Shown here piece after piece: positions 24,421 through 36,200 of a DNA stretch of 64,000 nucleotides; position 1 is the stretch's first letter; each line of letters opens with the position of its first letter. The notes under the pieces are model-generated. The model was not told the origin of the DNA, ran no database searches, and worked only from the letters and a program-made list of their open reading frames with translations. A program made the position numbers and the translations under genes. Source of the DNA: Stratiolaelaps scimitus (taxonomy: Eukaryota > Arthropoda > Arachnida > Mesostigmata > Laelapidae); assembly GCA_019614645.1 (NCBI GenBank), contig JABWDB010000014.1, forward strand, positions 248,001-312,000, read 5' to 3'.

Positions 24421-25106
24421 TTAGGCTGTCCCCTTCAAACTGTCGCGCCTTTCGAATGGCGCACAATCCGAACTACGCGATACAATGCGTTAATTTTTGG
24501 AGTGGGCACGCGGCAGGAACGTGGCTTGCTTTCGAACACTAAGTGGTTTCGATACGATCAGAAAGATGGACACTGCAGCAGAAAGTTCAAATTCCCCCAA
24601 AAATCAACGGGAAAACATCAAGTTTTTGTTTCTCCAAAAATACCCTCCAGCTGAAATCCATCGACAATTAGTGAACGCGTGCGGCAGGTCTGCCTTATGC
24701 CTGCGAACGGTGCAAAGTTGGTGCAAGCGATTTAACAGTGGAGATATGGACACCGATGACCACCGAGGCGGGGACCACAAATCAGGTGCAACAAGGGACG
24801 AACGGATTGACAGAATCAAGGCAACTTTTGAGCAAACTAGAGCTTGGTCCATGAGGTCTTTGTCGGCTGAAACTGGGATTCCTCGGGTGACATGTCATAA
24901 AATTGTCACCAATGTACTGAAGGTGAAGAAAATCAATGCAAAATGGGTTCCCCATATACTGAGTGCTGAGCAGATGAAAATGCGTGTGGAGTGTTCGACA
25001 TCTAATTTGAAGACTTATACGCCTCTAACTCATACCAAATTCTAACTCATTTAGTTCAAAAGTTATTGGCATTTAAAGAGGCGACAGTTTGAAGGGGACA
25101 GCCTAA
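24421..25106 (+). mobile_element. Short mariner derivative, copy 1 (catalytic half deleted)
   Basis: A 686-bp element bounded by TA target duplications (24419-24420 and 25107-25108). Its terminal inverted repeats begin TTAGGCTGTCCCCTTCAAAC at 24421 and recur inverted at about 25085-25106. The left end continues through an untranslated leader to ATG 24566. The right end holds a mariner-like 3' untranslated tail containing TTAGTTCAAAAGTTATTGGC. Full-length mariners are about 1.3 kb; here roughly half is missing, as one internal deletion after the second helix-turn-helix. A second copy with the same deletion endpoint lies at 37836-38530 in inverse orientation, so the short form transposed as such. 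Relative to that copy, this one lacks 9 bp near the end of the frame. Confidence 0.93.
24566..25045 (+). CDS. Mariner transposase DNA-binding domain only, 159 aa
   Basis: An uninterrupted frame inside the short mariner derivative. The start MDTAAESSNSPKNQRENIKF is chosen because it begins the region shared with mariner N termini and lies downstream of the terminal repeat; the frame is also open upstream to 24497. Residues about 12-60 (KFLFLQKYPPAEIHRQLVNA to RTVQSWCKRFNSGD) form the first helix-turn-helix. Residues about 65-80 (DDHRGGDHKSGATRDERI) match the linker. Residues about 90-130 (RAWSMRSLSAETGIPRVTCH) form the second helix-turn-helix, ending at NAKWVPHILSAEQ, the mariner WVPHEL-like hallmark. 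The frame stops after LKTYTPLTHTKF, before any catalytic Asp. The product could bind the terminal repeats but not cut or join DNA. By analogy with truncated P-element products it may repress transposition; that is inference. Whether it is expressed cannot be seen. Confidence 0.82.
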   Translation: MDTAAESSNSPKNQRENIKFLFLQKYPPAEIHRQLVNACGRSALCLRTVQSWCKRFNSGDMDTDDHRGGDHKSGATRDERIDRIKATFEQTRAWSMRSLSAETGIPRVTCHKIVTNVLKVKKINAKWVPHILSAEQMKMRVECSTSNLKTYTPLTHTKF

Positions 25107-25151
25107 TATATGCATAAGGCGCATACGAATGCACCACCAATGCCACCAGGC

Positions 25152-25156
<5 letters not shown>

Positions 25157-25188
<32 letters not shown>

Positions 25189-25207
25189 TATATATAGATA
25201 TATATAT

Positions 25208-25243
<36 letters not shown>
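25157..25243. repeat. (TA)n microsatellite with GATA interruptions
   Basis: An 87-base TA array with several GATA units, about 50 bp beyond the right end of the short mariner derivative. Confidence 0.9.
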
Positions 25244-25245
<2 letters not shown>

Positions 25246-25249
25246 GTTG

Positions 25250-27225
25250 CTTCGCAAGTGCGCAGTAATCTTTATTTGCTGTAATTTTTAATCAATCAGT
25301 CATCTATTGTTCGTCCTTGACGTCGAGCCTGGTAGAGGTTGCTAAGGACATTAGCGGCCTTGGCGCATATAGCAGCTGCTGTATACGCTTATGCTGCTAC
25401 GTAAAAAGTATTGGACAAATGATATTTTAGGTATGTCATAACGTATACCAGCGCAAGCGGCATCTTATTGGAAAGTCAACAGGAGGCTCTCGTTACAAAT
25501 CGATGTATGTCCACGGCAAATTAACAAAGATAGACATGTTCAGTTCAGCCTCTAAATTAAGCCTACGCGATAAATGAGAAGAGGGTTCGCTTTGAGGCAG
25601 CTCTTCCGGCTTACACCATCCATCATTCGGTTGGACATGAAAAGAAGTGTTGTTGTTGTTGTCTGCAAGCCATTGATTTAACGATGACGCTCATTTCATG
25701 CTGGTGCCCTAATATTGGTGACGCTCATTACGGTCTTGCTAATGTAAGAGTCAACTTCACAGAGCGTTTTTGTAAAAGTGGACTTCGAATAAACCTCGTA
25801 TTGCGGAGGCAAATGTCACAGTTAAATCGAATATATATGTTCTAGTGAAAATAGGTTCACAGATGCTGCTGGAAGAGGATTGCCCCAAACGTGAATTTAC
25901 TTTTTTAGTTCTACGAATTTCTTAGAGAGGCGCAATTAGAAGTGTACAGTTATCTAGAGTTTAGCGACAATGTGACCTTTTCGTAGGTACACATATTTTC
26001 GTACATGCATCTGGATTAGCAAATAGACACAGTTTCGAATCACTAAAGCTAACGAATGTCAAAATCAGCTAACAAAGGCGGCGACGATGTTTCCATGCCG
26101 AGGTTGTGGCATAGTTGGATTTTTATTCTTTTATACCATTCATGGAGATTGCAGGTGATGCACGTCTGGTGGGATGAACGTGCAAAAAAAAAGTGTATAC
26201 CTCGATCTCTTCATGGCCGAGTTTCAGCTGCGTTCATTTTCCAAGTAGCTAACGCACATATATAGTCTCAACAGCTGAACTGAATATGACATTGAGCCGC
26301 CCCACAAGCTAGCCTCGTGGCGGTGCGCGCCTACCTTGAAATGCGTCCTTTAGAAACATTGAAACGCATGGTGTTCATTGTTTGCCATGGGGGCAAAGAA
26401 TCCCTTACTTTGGATACATAAAACTAATTAGCTTGAGGACTCCACATTGAGTAAGTTCACCGGGCATTGATGCACACAGCAAATCAAGCTCTTGCGGAGC
26501 AGTTGCAACTCAGCCATCGATGTCATCGTTTGAAAAATGAGCGTGGCACTCCTCAATAATTAGAGCTGAAGCATGAACTCTCCACATGAGCCCTGCATCT
26601 GTAAATAGCGGGACTTCTGAGTTAAGAGAATGGCGTTTGCGCCCTTTTAAATGTTACTGAAATGTAAGTTATGAGATGAAACTGAATTGCTATGAGTCAA
26701 ATTGTGTTTGTATGAAATGACAGAGTGGACGAAATTAATGATCCAGTAGAACAATTGTTTGCTTAAACGCTATGTTTCACAGGAGAATTGAAAGCACAAT
26801 GTGAGCGCTCAAGTTTCTTTAAAATATAAATACCAAGCCGAACGAAGGACACATACTCTATGCAGCCAATCTCATTTCGAATCTGAATATGTCCACAGTA
26901 TAATTAGTAACACATTATTATTTGCTTAGTTATGACGATAGGATTAGAAAGAAGGTTCCCTTTTTAGACTGGTCTTATGGGATTTATGGGAGGTACAATC
27001 ACTACTACGACCAGCCGGTTCTTGCAAAAGGTTGTTCGAATGGGAACCTATGATTGCGTTAGCTCATGCGTTTTTCCAATATGGATATCAATAAATGTCC
27101 ACTTGGTGGCAAAACTTCAGATTTTCCACAAACACAAATTGTCGGTGAAACAAAAAGGTATATGTCATTTTTAAATAAACGCAGTCACTTTTCAACCAGA
27201 AGTCCCGTTTTGCTTTCATTGTACT
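25250..27225. other. Non-coding stretch, no supported gene
   Basis: AT-rich DNA with a GTT triplet run near 25650-25663. No transposase, reverse transcriptase or splice-bounded exon can be supported. Confidence 0.45.
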
Positions 27226-27232
27226 TTCTATA

Positions 27233-27286
27233 CAGTTTAAGCGCTCTGCTATTTGTAACACGTATCGATTTAAACCACGCACCGTG

Positions 27287-27318
<32 letters not shown>

Positions 27319-27374
27319 CACGGGGTGCGTGGCCTAAAGCGATACACGTTACAAATAGCAGAGCGCTTAAACTG
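27233..27374. repeat. Long hairpin enclosing a TA array
   Basis: The left arm, starting CAGTTTAAGCGCTCTGCTAT at 27233, is nearly complementary over about 60 bases to the right arm ending at 27374. Each arm also contains TTGTAACACGTATCG-like and CCACGCACCGTG-like blocks. The loop is a TA microsatellite (about 27286-27318). Identity between arms is roughly 90 percent by eye. It could be a fold-back element, a palindromic MITE or a small hairpin RNA locus. No flanking target duplication was recognised. Confidence 0.85.
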
Positions 27375-27639
27375 AGAAGTTTTAAATTCCAATCCTGGAA
27401 GTTCTAAATATAGAGCAATCGTAGGCGGTTATGCCATTGGAAATCATTCGGTGTTGAATGTCGCTCAGTATGTTCACGATGGAAGCAGAGAGGAGTGCTG
27501 TTGTTGTTCTCTGTTTGGTTGGTAAGCAAGTAGCATAGGCCTGAGACCTGTCGGCTTGAATAGGCTGTTCGTGTATCCGACTGTGAGGAGATAAATGAGA
27601 CAGGCAGCATCGCTGAACGCCAAAAAATAAAAAAAAACT

Positions 27640-28290
27640 AATAGACTGAGACCGAAGGGAACGGAAGGGCGAAACTTCTCTTTATCTGCGAAATAGTGGC
27701 GAACTGGCTAATCTTGTGTACAGTGATGAGACAACATTTACAATGAAACATGTGGTAAGAAAACAAAGCAATCATGTGCGTCTAGAAGGATGCCAGAGCT
27801 ATAATTTGGCACAGTTAACAGTCTCTCGGGCTCAGGGGTCAGCGTACTGATGGTTTAAGCTGGACTAACAGATTCAGGTTGTACTCACATCGTGTTTGCT
27901 TGGCAAGACACAAAAATGAACGACGCTCTTTACCGCCAATTACTTTTGAGGATTGCCTGAAGCCCTGGTCACATGCCGGGACTTTTCAGCAAGACTCGGC
28001 GCCTGTCCACGTACCCAAAGGCTCACCTACAATATGAGCGGGTTAATTTCTTCCGGACTATGGCCCCCATACTCGCCTGACCTCAACCCTCTGGACTTCT
28101 CTATTCAAGGCATGTTGAAGTCCAACGTGTCCTGCAAATTTGCGAATCCTACCTTGGAATTTGTGAAGGCTGCTATTACAAAAGCGTGGGCGAATGTCTC
28201 GGACCGCATCGTTTCTAGCGCCCCTTGGACCGCGATCACCATCTGAAATCCGTCGTCAAGGCCAAAGGATTATATTGATGGTTGAATATA
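27640..28290 (+). pseudogene. DD37D-like (maT-type) Tc1/mariner transposase fragment
   Basis: A catalytic-domain remnant. LRNSGELANLVYSDETTFTM near 27690-27745 contains the first catalytic Asp. PWSHAGTFQQDSAPVHVPKG near 27963-28020 contains the second. After a frameshift, GLISSGLWPPYSPDLNPLDF near 28038-28100 ends in the third Asp, followed by SIQGMLKSNVSCKF and VKAAITKAWANVSDRIVSSA near the C terminus. The NPLD ending, rather than NPIE, places it with the Asp-Asp-Asp group; DD37D maT-type is the best fit, though spacing has eroded. Stops and frameshifts interrupt the middle. The N-terminal binding domain is absent. Confidence 0.8.
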
Positions 28291-28402
28291 TCAGTAGCAT
28301 TAGTGGTCGTTCCTGTTGATACGGTAAAGTATTTCGCTACACTCACTTTGTATTTATGGCAATATCGATTTCTTTACGCGTTTCGCTTAGGCCTACGCGC
28401 CT

Positions 28403-28406
<4 letters not shown>

Positions 28407-28477
<71 letters not shown>
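28407..28477. repeat. (TA)n microsatellite
   Basis: A pure TA array of about 71 bases. A second, shorter one lies at 28513-28533. Confidence 0.92.
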
Positions 28478-28479
<2 letters not shown>

Positions 28480-28579
28480 CTACTTCATTTCTGTCACTTG
28501 TACTGGGTGCAGTTATATATATATATATATATAGCATTATATATTTAAAAATGTATTCAGCATATTTCGAAAACCTTTC

Positions 28580-29450
28580 AGTGTGAAGGTTATCTCGAAA
28601 TGCCACCCATGGGTTTCATCACTTGTCCAGCGTGACAAGTGACGGAACCGATGGGTGGCAACGCGGGTTACGTCGGTTTGTTCTGTCTGAACCCTTCCTT
28701 GCATCGTTCGTCATGGCGCCTGTGTTATAGATTAAATCAGGCTCGATATCAGCCATTTTCTCCTCCCACTTTTGGATGAACTCCTGATACGAAGATAAGC
28801 TGAGGAATTTGAATCTTCACTTCAAGTCTTCGGTGATGAGAAGAGTGTCATATATGAGATAGACGAGCCTATTGTATGCCGAGCAGTGCAGGTCCAATAC
28901 TCGTTTCAAATAGGCTGGCTATACCCGGTCGAGCTTCTCAAGCTGCGTCGATGAGAGGTGCTTCCATATAACCTGGATTCCGTAGAGTGGCAAACGGGGC
29001 AACCTTTATCTCGAACAGGATTAGCCCAATTCGCAATGAAAGTCTCCATGGTGTCTGTATGCCAACGCTTGCCACCATAGCTCTCCGTATTTTGTCGGTC
29101 ATGTGGTCAGTGGAAGACCGACCGTTAGGTGGTAAGATGAGACCTAGATATTTGAAATTACCGACGCATTATGTAGGGTTATCGCCTATGTGGAGTGAGT
29201 CAAACGCTGCAAGCCCACCTCCTCGGCGGAATTTCATCGCTTCTGTCCTCTTCAGGTTGATCGTTAGCCCGAACGCACGTACATAAAAAGCTTGCAAACC
29301 TTGTAACAGCCTGCTGTACGTGGAACCTCTACTCTCCCCGAAGATCGCGAGGTCATCGGCGTAGAGCAGGGTATTTACCTGGCTAGCTCGACGCATACCA
29401 CGAGGCGACACATCATTCAATCGAAGTGAGAACAGCAACGGACCTAAATT
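28580..29450 (-). pseudogene. Non-LTR retrotransposon RT fragment, R2-like style
   Basis: A minus-strand fragment starting inside the reverse transcriptase palm domain. Reading downward from 29450: NLGPLLFSLRLNDVS (the QGxPLSPLLF box), VNTLLYADDLAIFGESRGS (YADD box, about 29360), FGLTINLKRTEAMKFRRGGG and then YLGLILPPNGRSSTDHMTDK near 29100-29160. KVAPFAT, EKLDRV, YNRLVY and WEEKMADIEPDL follow in broken frames down to about 28740. The end, near 28590-28680, reads DVTRVATHRFRHLSRWTSDE, resembling the C-terminal region of elements with a QGDPLSPLLF-type reverse transcriptase. This is a different lineage from the CR1-like copy at 10.5-12.2 kb. Both ends are truncated and frames are broken. Clade assignment is tentative. 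Confidence 0.75.
28601..28660. repeat. 60-base two-part hairpin in LINE remnant
   Basis: TGCCACCCAT at 28601-28610 pairs with ATGGGTGGCA at 28651-28660. Inside it, TCACTTGTC at 28619-28627 pairs with GACAAGTGA at 28634-28642. It falls in the C-terminal part of the LINE fragment. Confidence 0.7.
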
Positions 29451-29559
29451 ATCAATCTGAGCGACGCCAGTGGTCTGTACAAATGGAAACAGAGCGACAC
29501 CACCATCGATGCTTACCTAATCGATGCTTAAGTGTTTTGCAGTATCGCCATTATAAGTC

Positions 29560-29815
29560 ATGCCATGGGTATCGGGGTGCCGCACTCTGCAAGTTTCTTC
29601 GAAAATCTTATCACGAGGAGCTGTATCAAAATCGGATCGGCCGCCAATTGGTCCCCACCCAAAATTTGCCCGGGTTAATTTCTTCAGGACAATGGCCCCC
29701 TACTCACCCGAACTCAGCCGTCTGGATTTCTCTATTCGGACCATTTTGAAGTCCAAGAGGCCCTGCAAAATACCTTGGAATCCCTGAAAGCCGCTGCAAA
29801 AGAGTGGGTGAAAAT
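29560..29815 (+). pseudogene. Second DD37D-like transposase C-terminal fragment
   Basis: A short relic of the same transposase family as the fragment at 27640-28290. [12 protein letters not shown], then [20 protein letters not shown], run from about 29668 to 29765, followed by WNP and KPLQKSG-like coding remnants. The third catalytic Asp position reads SRLD. Frames are broken. Since the first fragment already contains this C-terminal part, the two are separate copies rather than one interrupted copy. It ends just before a long TA array. Confidence 0.7.
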
Positions 29816-29839
29816 CTCTATATACATAATCTCTCTTTA

Positions 29840-29951
<112 letters not shown>

Positions 29952-30169
29952 CACATAAGGGCAACAACTGAAGGAATATTATATTGTACATTTAATTTAT
30001 ATGTGTATAGATCCTAACGTTGTTGCCAGATGTCACAGGGGTTTAAACAAAGGTAGGGAAACCATCGCGCACATATATCTGAGGGGCCAGTGTTGGTACC
30101 ATCAGGAGAAGTCCTATTAAAAGGAACACAGTTTCCTAATACGCTTGCTTTCCCATCTTAGGAAAGAGA

Positions 30170-30195
30170 AATATATATATATATATATATATATA
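30170..30195. repeat. (TA)n microsatellite
   Basis: A short TA array in non-coding DNA. Confidence 0.85.
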
Positions 30196-30199
30196 AATT

Positions 30200-33100
30200 A
30201 GGACACCACTCGCGTTAATGAGGACGGAGTGTTGAATTTGACGATCCAGTTGCCAATCGGTACAGTATAGCTAGAGTGTTACATTTGTTCAGCATGGACA
30301 GACCACGAAGGTCCACTAGTCGCAAAAAATATCACAGAAGCCTGTTGATCCTACCTTTTTGTCTTACCGCCTATCCCTGACTACTATTTCCCACATTTGC
30401 TAGCTCCTCTACCGTTTCCTCCATGGGGCCTTTTCTGGTCCGAGCCTTGTGTGTATTGCAACAAACAGGATGAGATCCCGACGATCTGGTTGGTGGTGGA
30501 CGACAAAGCGAGGTATTAAGCCGGGACAGACCGTGGAGACCACCCACGCGACCGATCCCACCCAGATGCAGAGGAAGGGCACCCGGCTGATCGGGGATGG
30601 AGGACTATTGGAAGAAGCCTCTATCGCCTCAGGCATTTCTCCGTCTCCTAAGTGCCGCTGCCGGCGAAGCCGAGCTCCCCGAAGCACAGTCATCGGAGGA
30701 CCGACCGCAGGCGGCTGGTGGCAGCCGGAGCAGGCTTGAGGATCCGGTCACCCGTTCGTGTTGGCCGAGAAATGGCTAAGGCCTGAACACCCGGCCGTTT
30801 CGTCTCGTGCTCCTTCCTGTTGGTTCTTTCCATTGTGTTTTTTTTTGTTTGCGGTATCCACGCTGTTGTTCCCGCTCAGTTCGGCGGCAGTGTCTGGACT
30901 CGGCCCGAACTCGAAAGGGCTGGCCCGACAACGAATTGTCATAATTTGGGCTCCTCTGCTCTGTGCCAGTACTGCAGGGTTCCTTGACCGCATCCACCAC
31001 CGGCGGCCTCCTCTTCCCTTACTTGCTATACCTAGCCAGCCCTGTCGCTTATTTTACCACGTTCGTTTTTTCTACGTGGTCTAGTATATATATATATATA
31101 TATATATGTGTGTGGGTGTGTGTCGACGTGTGGGGTTGAGGGGATGTTGTCTTTCACTCTACACGCTCACCCGAAATGTGTTCCAATGAACGGGGGCTAC
31201 GTCCACCACGGTACAGCTCACTCACTGTATGTTCCCTTTCTCTCGGTCCAATTTGCCGCAGAGGCAATTCAACACTCCAATGCAATGTGTACCGACCGAA
31301 AAGGGCGAACGGTTGAAGGACACAATTGACAGAGACACCATAGAGACAGAGGGATAAATGCTTCCAATTAATAGAAATCTTATGCGTTCCTGTTAACATC
31401 AAGTAGTGAGTGACGTTCACACAATGACATGGAACAGGGAGTTAATTTCTATATTTCAATGAGACCGCCAGCGACGTCGATAACTCATTGTTGTCCCATT
31501 GTCGTGATTTGACACTGGTATTTATCACTCGTTAGCTCTGCTTATCGAACTACGTTCACACTTGATTCTGCTCAGTTTGATTAAACCCACCATTAGATCT
31601 AAGCAAGCATAGAATCTTTTAGCAAATTTGCAATACCCATCTAGCGATTTGGGATATACCGCAGGTGGTTACGGTCGGTGGGGTCTCTTGAAACACTTGA
31701 GCAATGCACCATTTCTCGACCAGCATTTCCGAACAACCGCAACGAGATCACGAATGAAAGAACAGCAGAGCGGCGTTGACGAAGCAATTGGTAAATATGA
31801 GGATTATTCAAATTATTTTCTCAAATATATGAGTGTTCAAAGCCACTCCATTCCCTCGACGCTCTGTAGGTGCCAATCGGCGGGTCATAGAACTGTAGGA
31901 GGCGACCGCAGCAATCGAATGTATAATATATATGTCGCTTGTGTCTAATTCGGAGCATTACGTTGAAATGAAGCAACACTCGAACCATCTTGTTCAGTCA
32001 TTCCGTTTGACGGCAGATCTGCAATTTTCAATGCATTATGTCCTGTACGAAGTTGTCTGTGGTGCGTTACGAAATATGCTCACACATTCGCTTCGAACGT
32101 TCACACATGAGTTCGTTTCATTTGAAGTCACCTTCGCTTTGGCCGCTGCCAGTTCGTTGTCAAGAGGTATACGACAGTGTGGCTTTCCGCCTGCACCTCT
32201 CAGCTAGTTTTGAGTAAACCAATTCGCTTATTTAAGATATACTCCTCTACATATAATATCATGTGTCCAACTATACGCGAATGTATGCCTTGAGACACCT
32301 AGCACTCGGCGGACGAAAGAGAAGGAACGATGGCGCCTGCTTAGCGTCTAAACCTGCCTCATATATATATATATATATATATATGAATGACGCACATAAC
32401 TCACGATAATTGCAGCTTGATTCTTTGTCCCCTTCCATTCGTCTGCATTCGAGTTTTGCTTGCAAACCAAAAACATGTAGGGACATGCGATTGCGTCATG
32501 TTCCAATGTCGCCATAGTGACGTTTCCAACCCCAAAAACTGTATTGGCTCTCCTGATATGATATTTCCTTTTCTCTCAGCCATCATATGGCTGCGTACAG
32601 CCCGATTTCGTGTTCGACGCGCTAGGTGTATGCGGCGACACCAGCTTGCGGTTGGCGACGATCGCGGTACCATTACGTTGGCACTACGATCGTTTTTGCG
32701 TATATGTTGTCGGATGTGTCTGTCACTGTGTGTGTGTGTATGTATTGTCTGCCCCCCACAACCTCCACTTGCAGCTCCCCGTACAATTGTTCTCTATATC
32801 CACATGCGCACACAAGCACACACATTCGTATGAGCTCATTGGCTGTCGGATTTGCAGCTACAATGCTCTGTCATCTGGCTAGCCAGCCAGCGAGCCAGCT
32901 ATCAGCTGGCTACGTTGTATATCCGGTACTGCTCGAGTCCGCGGCGGGCTGTCTTTGCCCGGCGTCGTCTCTGTCCCCCCGTCGTCGTGCTATATTCTCC
33001 GGCGGGACTGGCTTCGGCTGCGGCCGCAGCCGAGGCAGACCAGCCCCAGCAATGTAAACAATGCCAGCCAACAACAACGCCGCAAATCCGGTTAACGCAG

Positions 33101-33210
33101 GCGGACAGGGAAGGCGAGCAGGCAGAGCAATGCTTATAGTTTTCGGGAATCGGTATTATCTGTGTGTTTCGTAAACAACAAAAGCAAACGATCAGCCAAT
33201 GGGGGGGGGG
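30200..33210. other. GC-rich patches, no gene resolved
   Basis: The segment 30410-31070 is GC-rich and open on both strands. One plus frame (30597-30779) reads LSPQAFLRLLSAAAGEAELP and could be a coding fragment, but no good splice sites bound it. (TA)n arrays lie at 31083-31107 and 32360-32384. The segment 32600-33060 is again GC-rich, with TG and CA stretches and multiple overlapping frames of low complexity. I recognise no domain. Confidence 0.35.
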
Positions 33211-33262
33211 TGGTATAAAGGGAAGCGTAGGGGGTGCGGGGGTTGACGCCCCCTCACTCAGA
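33195..33262 (+). promoter_or_regulatory. Candidate CCAAT/TATA promoter
   Basis: CCAAT at about 33196-33200, a run of ten G, and TATAAAG at 33214-33220 lie at the downstream edge of a GC-rich block. An arthropod initiator-like TCAGA occurs at 33258-33262. The spacing of about 44 bases from TATA to initiator is longer than the usual 25-35, which weakens the call. ATG 33361 opens a short frame (MTNVRDCSEFY) followed by a GTATGT donor-like site, but no further exon could be linked. Confidence 0.25.
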
Positions 33263-33299
33263 CTCGATACTCGTAGCAATCGTAATAGGCGTCGCGAAA

Positions 33300-36200
33300 A
33301 CAGTCACCCGCCACCAAATTATTAGTAACAATTGGAACTGAACTGTGGGACGCGGCGATCATGACAAACGTACGCGACTGCAGTGAATTTTACGTATGTA
33401 TTAATACCATCGGCTCAGTTGTATGGACATATTTATTTATACATTTATTGAGATTGTGCCTTGGTATTCTTGAGATTATGAGTCGTCGTGCACACCCGAT
33501 GATGGGTGATAATCCTCGTTTATTCAAACAGGTTTTTATTTCTTGTTACAACCTGCGAAAGATACCATGCTACCTAAAAAAAATTCTGTATTCGCATGAG
33601 CAATGCTCGTCGCCTTTAAATGCTCATGCGATAAAAATTATCTAGACATCCCTTCAATCATTGCGAAATTTGATTCCGCAGACAAAAAATGTTCGCTTGA
33701 AATCGGCAAGAAACAACCTAACTTAAAAGAAGCAATGTTTTATAAAATAGAAACTTGTACTAGATCTCACAGGTAGGTTTTGCCAAAGTTCATCGCCAGG
33801 GAACGCCCGATAAGTTACTTGTTTGCTTAGGAGAGTTTATCGGAATTTCCGAAGCTATTTCACGACATTGTGTACCAGAGCAGCGGTATACTTTGATCAC
33901 GGTGTCCCCGCTTATATATACCGAATATAGTGCGTATATTATGGATCGAGCGTGCGAATTGGGTCACTCACTGATCTGATTTAGCCGCAGTGATATTTAC
34001 ACAACAGATTATTGCGAAATTTTCAATTGCAGCTCTCATCTCGTTCATGACATGTGTCACATTAAAACGATGATGGGACCCCTAAAATTGCTAAAGGTTG
34101 ATTTGATGAAGCGTCACCTACGGTTGTGACTGTTGCCATGCTTAGCTCTTCGTTTTTGATGAAACCCCTGAGAGACGTCAAAGGATGTTGCTTCTGTCAA
34201 GTCGAACGTTTTTCGAAAAACGTCACCGGAGAACAGAAAAGATTATTTTTACAGCTTATCATGTGATATGTCATATCATTATGTTGTATATATAGTTATG
34301 TATTGATCTTCGAAAGCAGATGACGTCGAGTGTAAATAGAGTGGCACTCAGTGTTCAGTCGGTCAAAATGACTTGCAATTACCTCTATAGCGTACTGGTG
34401 CTACGCGGAATTGTTCCGACCTCCTTCGGTGTCGTCGACGATTGTTGTGAACGCTGTCGAGATTGGAACAACTCCATAAGGTAACTGTAGGGGCTTCCTA
34501 AGAACAGCCTGCCTACTGTAGTTCGTAAGTTCCTTAGCGAAGTGATCCGAGGCCGAGTGGGTGCAGGAGTAGTCATTGTAATGTCCATTCGCACGCACAT
34601 CGCGTCGCCGACACGCTGCTTTAGTTCCATTCTATTTCGTTTCACGCTATGTCACTCGACAGTCGACACTCGAGATTCCGTAATGAAATGTGGTCATCGT
34701 TGACTATCTTCTCGAATGTCTCAAGGTTTTCTAATGAAACGTGCGTTTTCCTTCCCTTACCTGCTTTCCTCAGTGGCGATACAGCGACCGAAATCAGTCA
34801 ACTAGGATTGCGAACGTGCCGCGATCCACAAGCTACTCAATGTCAACTACATGTTGTAAGCCAACCAAATTCAAGAAGCTCCAAATGACAATGAAGAATC
34901 ATAACAGAAAGTCGGTAAGAAATATAGTAAGTAGAAAACATATACATTTGTAAGTGGGAAACATAAACGTGTACATTTATGAGCAGAGAATGATGATTTA
35001 AACGCAAAATCTTGCGCACTGCTCGCGTTTAAAGCTTCGCAGTTCCCTTTTTTTGTTGACCACCCACAACCTTGTGGGTGGCAAGTTTGTTAAAACAAAA
35101 TTACTTTGTTTATTTTTTAAAAAAAATTTAAATAAATTACGCAGTTCTCGTGACCATCTGCAAGACTTCATGCGTTGATGGCAAATAAACTTGGGCAGCC
35201 ACAAAACGTATGGTAAAATTAATACTATAAACATATACCTATCGAGCTAGTAAGCTGGTGAGTTATAGACGTGATGTTATAGCTAAATATTTCGAAGTCA
35301 TTATTGCTTGAATTACGTGACCTTGGATGTTGTAAAATGACTATCGACTAGTCGTCATTTGAATGATATTTGTCCTTTCAATTTTGGCCCTAAAATGTAT
35401 GAACACGTGGATGACTGTGTCGGGTACCTCGATGCATGGAAAATATTCACAGAGAAAAGAGGTAACAAATATACACATGTTCTATTCGAGTTAATGCAAC
35501 GTCACTAACTCTTTCGTGCAATCATCTGATTCGTTCAGTGTTCTCATATACACTAGGATGTTCAGCCAACATGCCAGTGACTTTCGGCGACAACTCAGCA
35601 TGAAGGAATCTTTCGCATACCATTGTCATATAGTGCAGTGTCCGCAAGTAGCACTATTTTGCTTATGCGTTTTCACTAACACCTCCCCGACTGAATGAAT
35701 GTCTGCGAGTGGGGTATCACGGCAGAGATGCGAATGACCAAGTTTCCCAAAGATTCTGCTCAAGTCTATGCCACCCCCGAACAAAGGGCAGCTGGTGTAC
35801 GGGAAGTTGCCAGAGTTATATCAAAGTTCTAACCTCTTGCAGTGCCTCTACTTGTAAGCTAGAGGCGTTCTTCAAACGCTTAGACTTACCAAACGAGTCT
35901 GTGAACAGGTTAAATGTCGTAGTTTACAGGGGCGGAGGCACACTAACATAACTTTTGTAATAGAGAAAATGAATCGGCTGATATTCGGTTGAGAATTGTG
36001 ATTAAATTATAACCCTCAATTAAATGCCATTGGGATGTCATTCGAGGTAACGCTGGAGCTTTTGACCCGACCTGAATCTAATTCGGATGGCACAAAGAGA
36101 GCGAGAGAGAGAGAGTCAATTGAAAATGCATTGGCATGCTCGGATCGCGAAATGAAAGTGATAAGATTCGAAATCTTTCGGATCACATAAACTTAGTTAG

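Noticed and set aside
32387..33057. Overlapping 148- and 143-codon plus-strand frames
   Set aside because: Cys/Val/Thr/His-rich runs come from TG and CA dinucleotide stretches; no domain.
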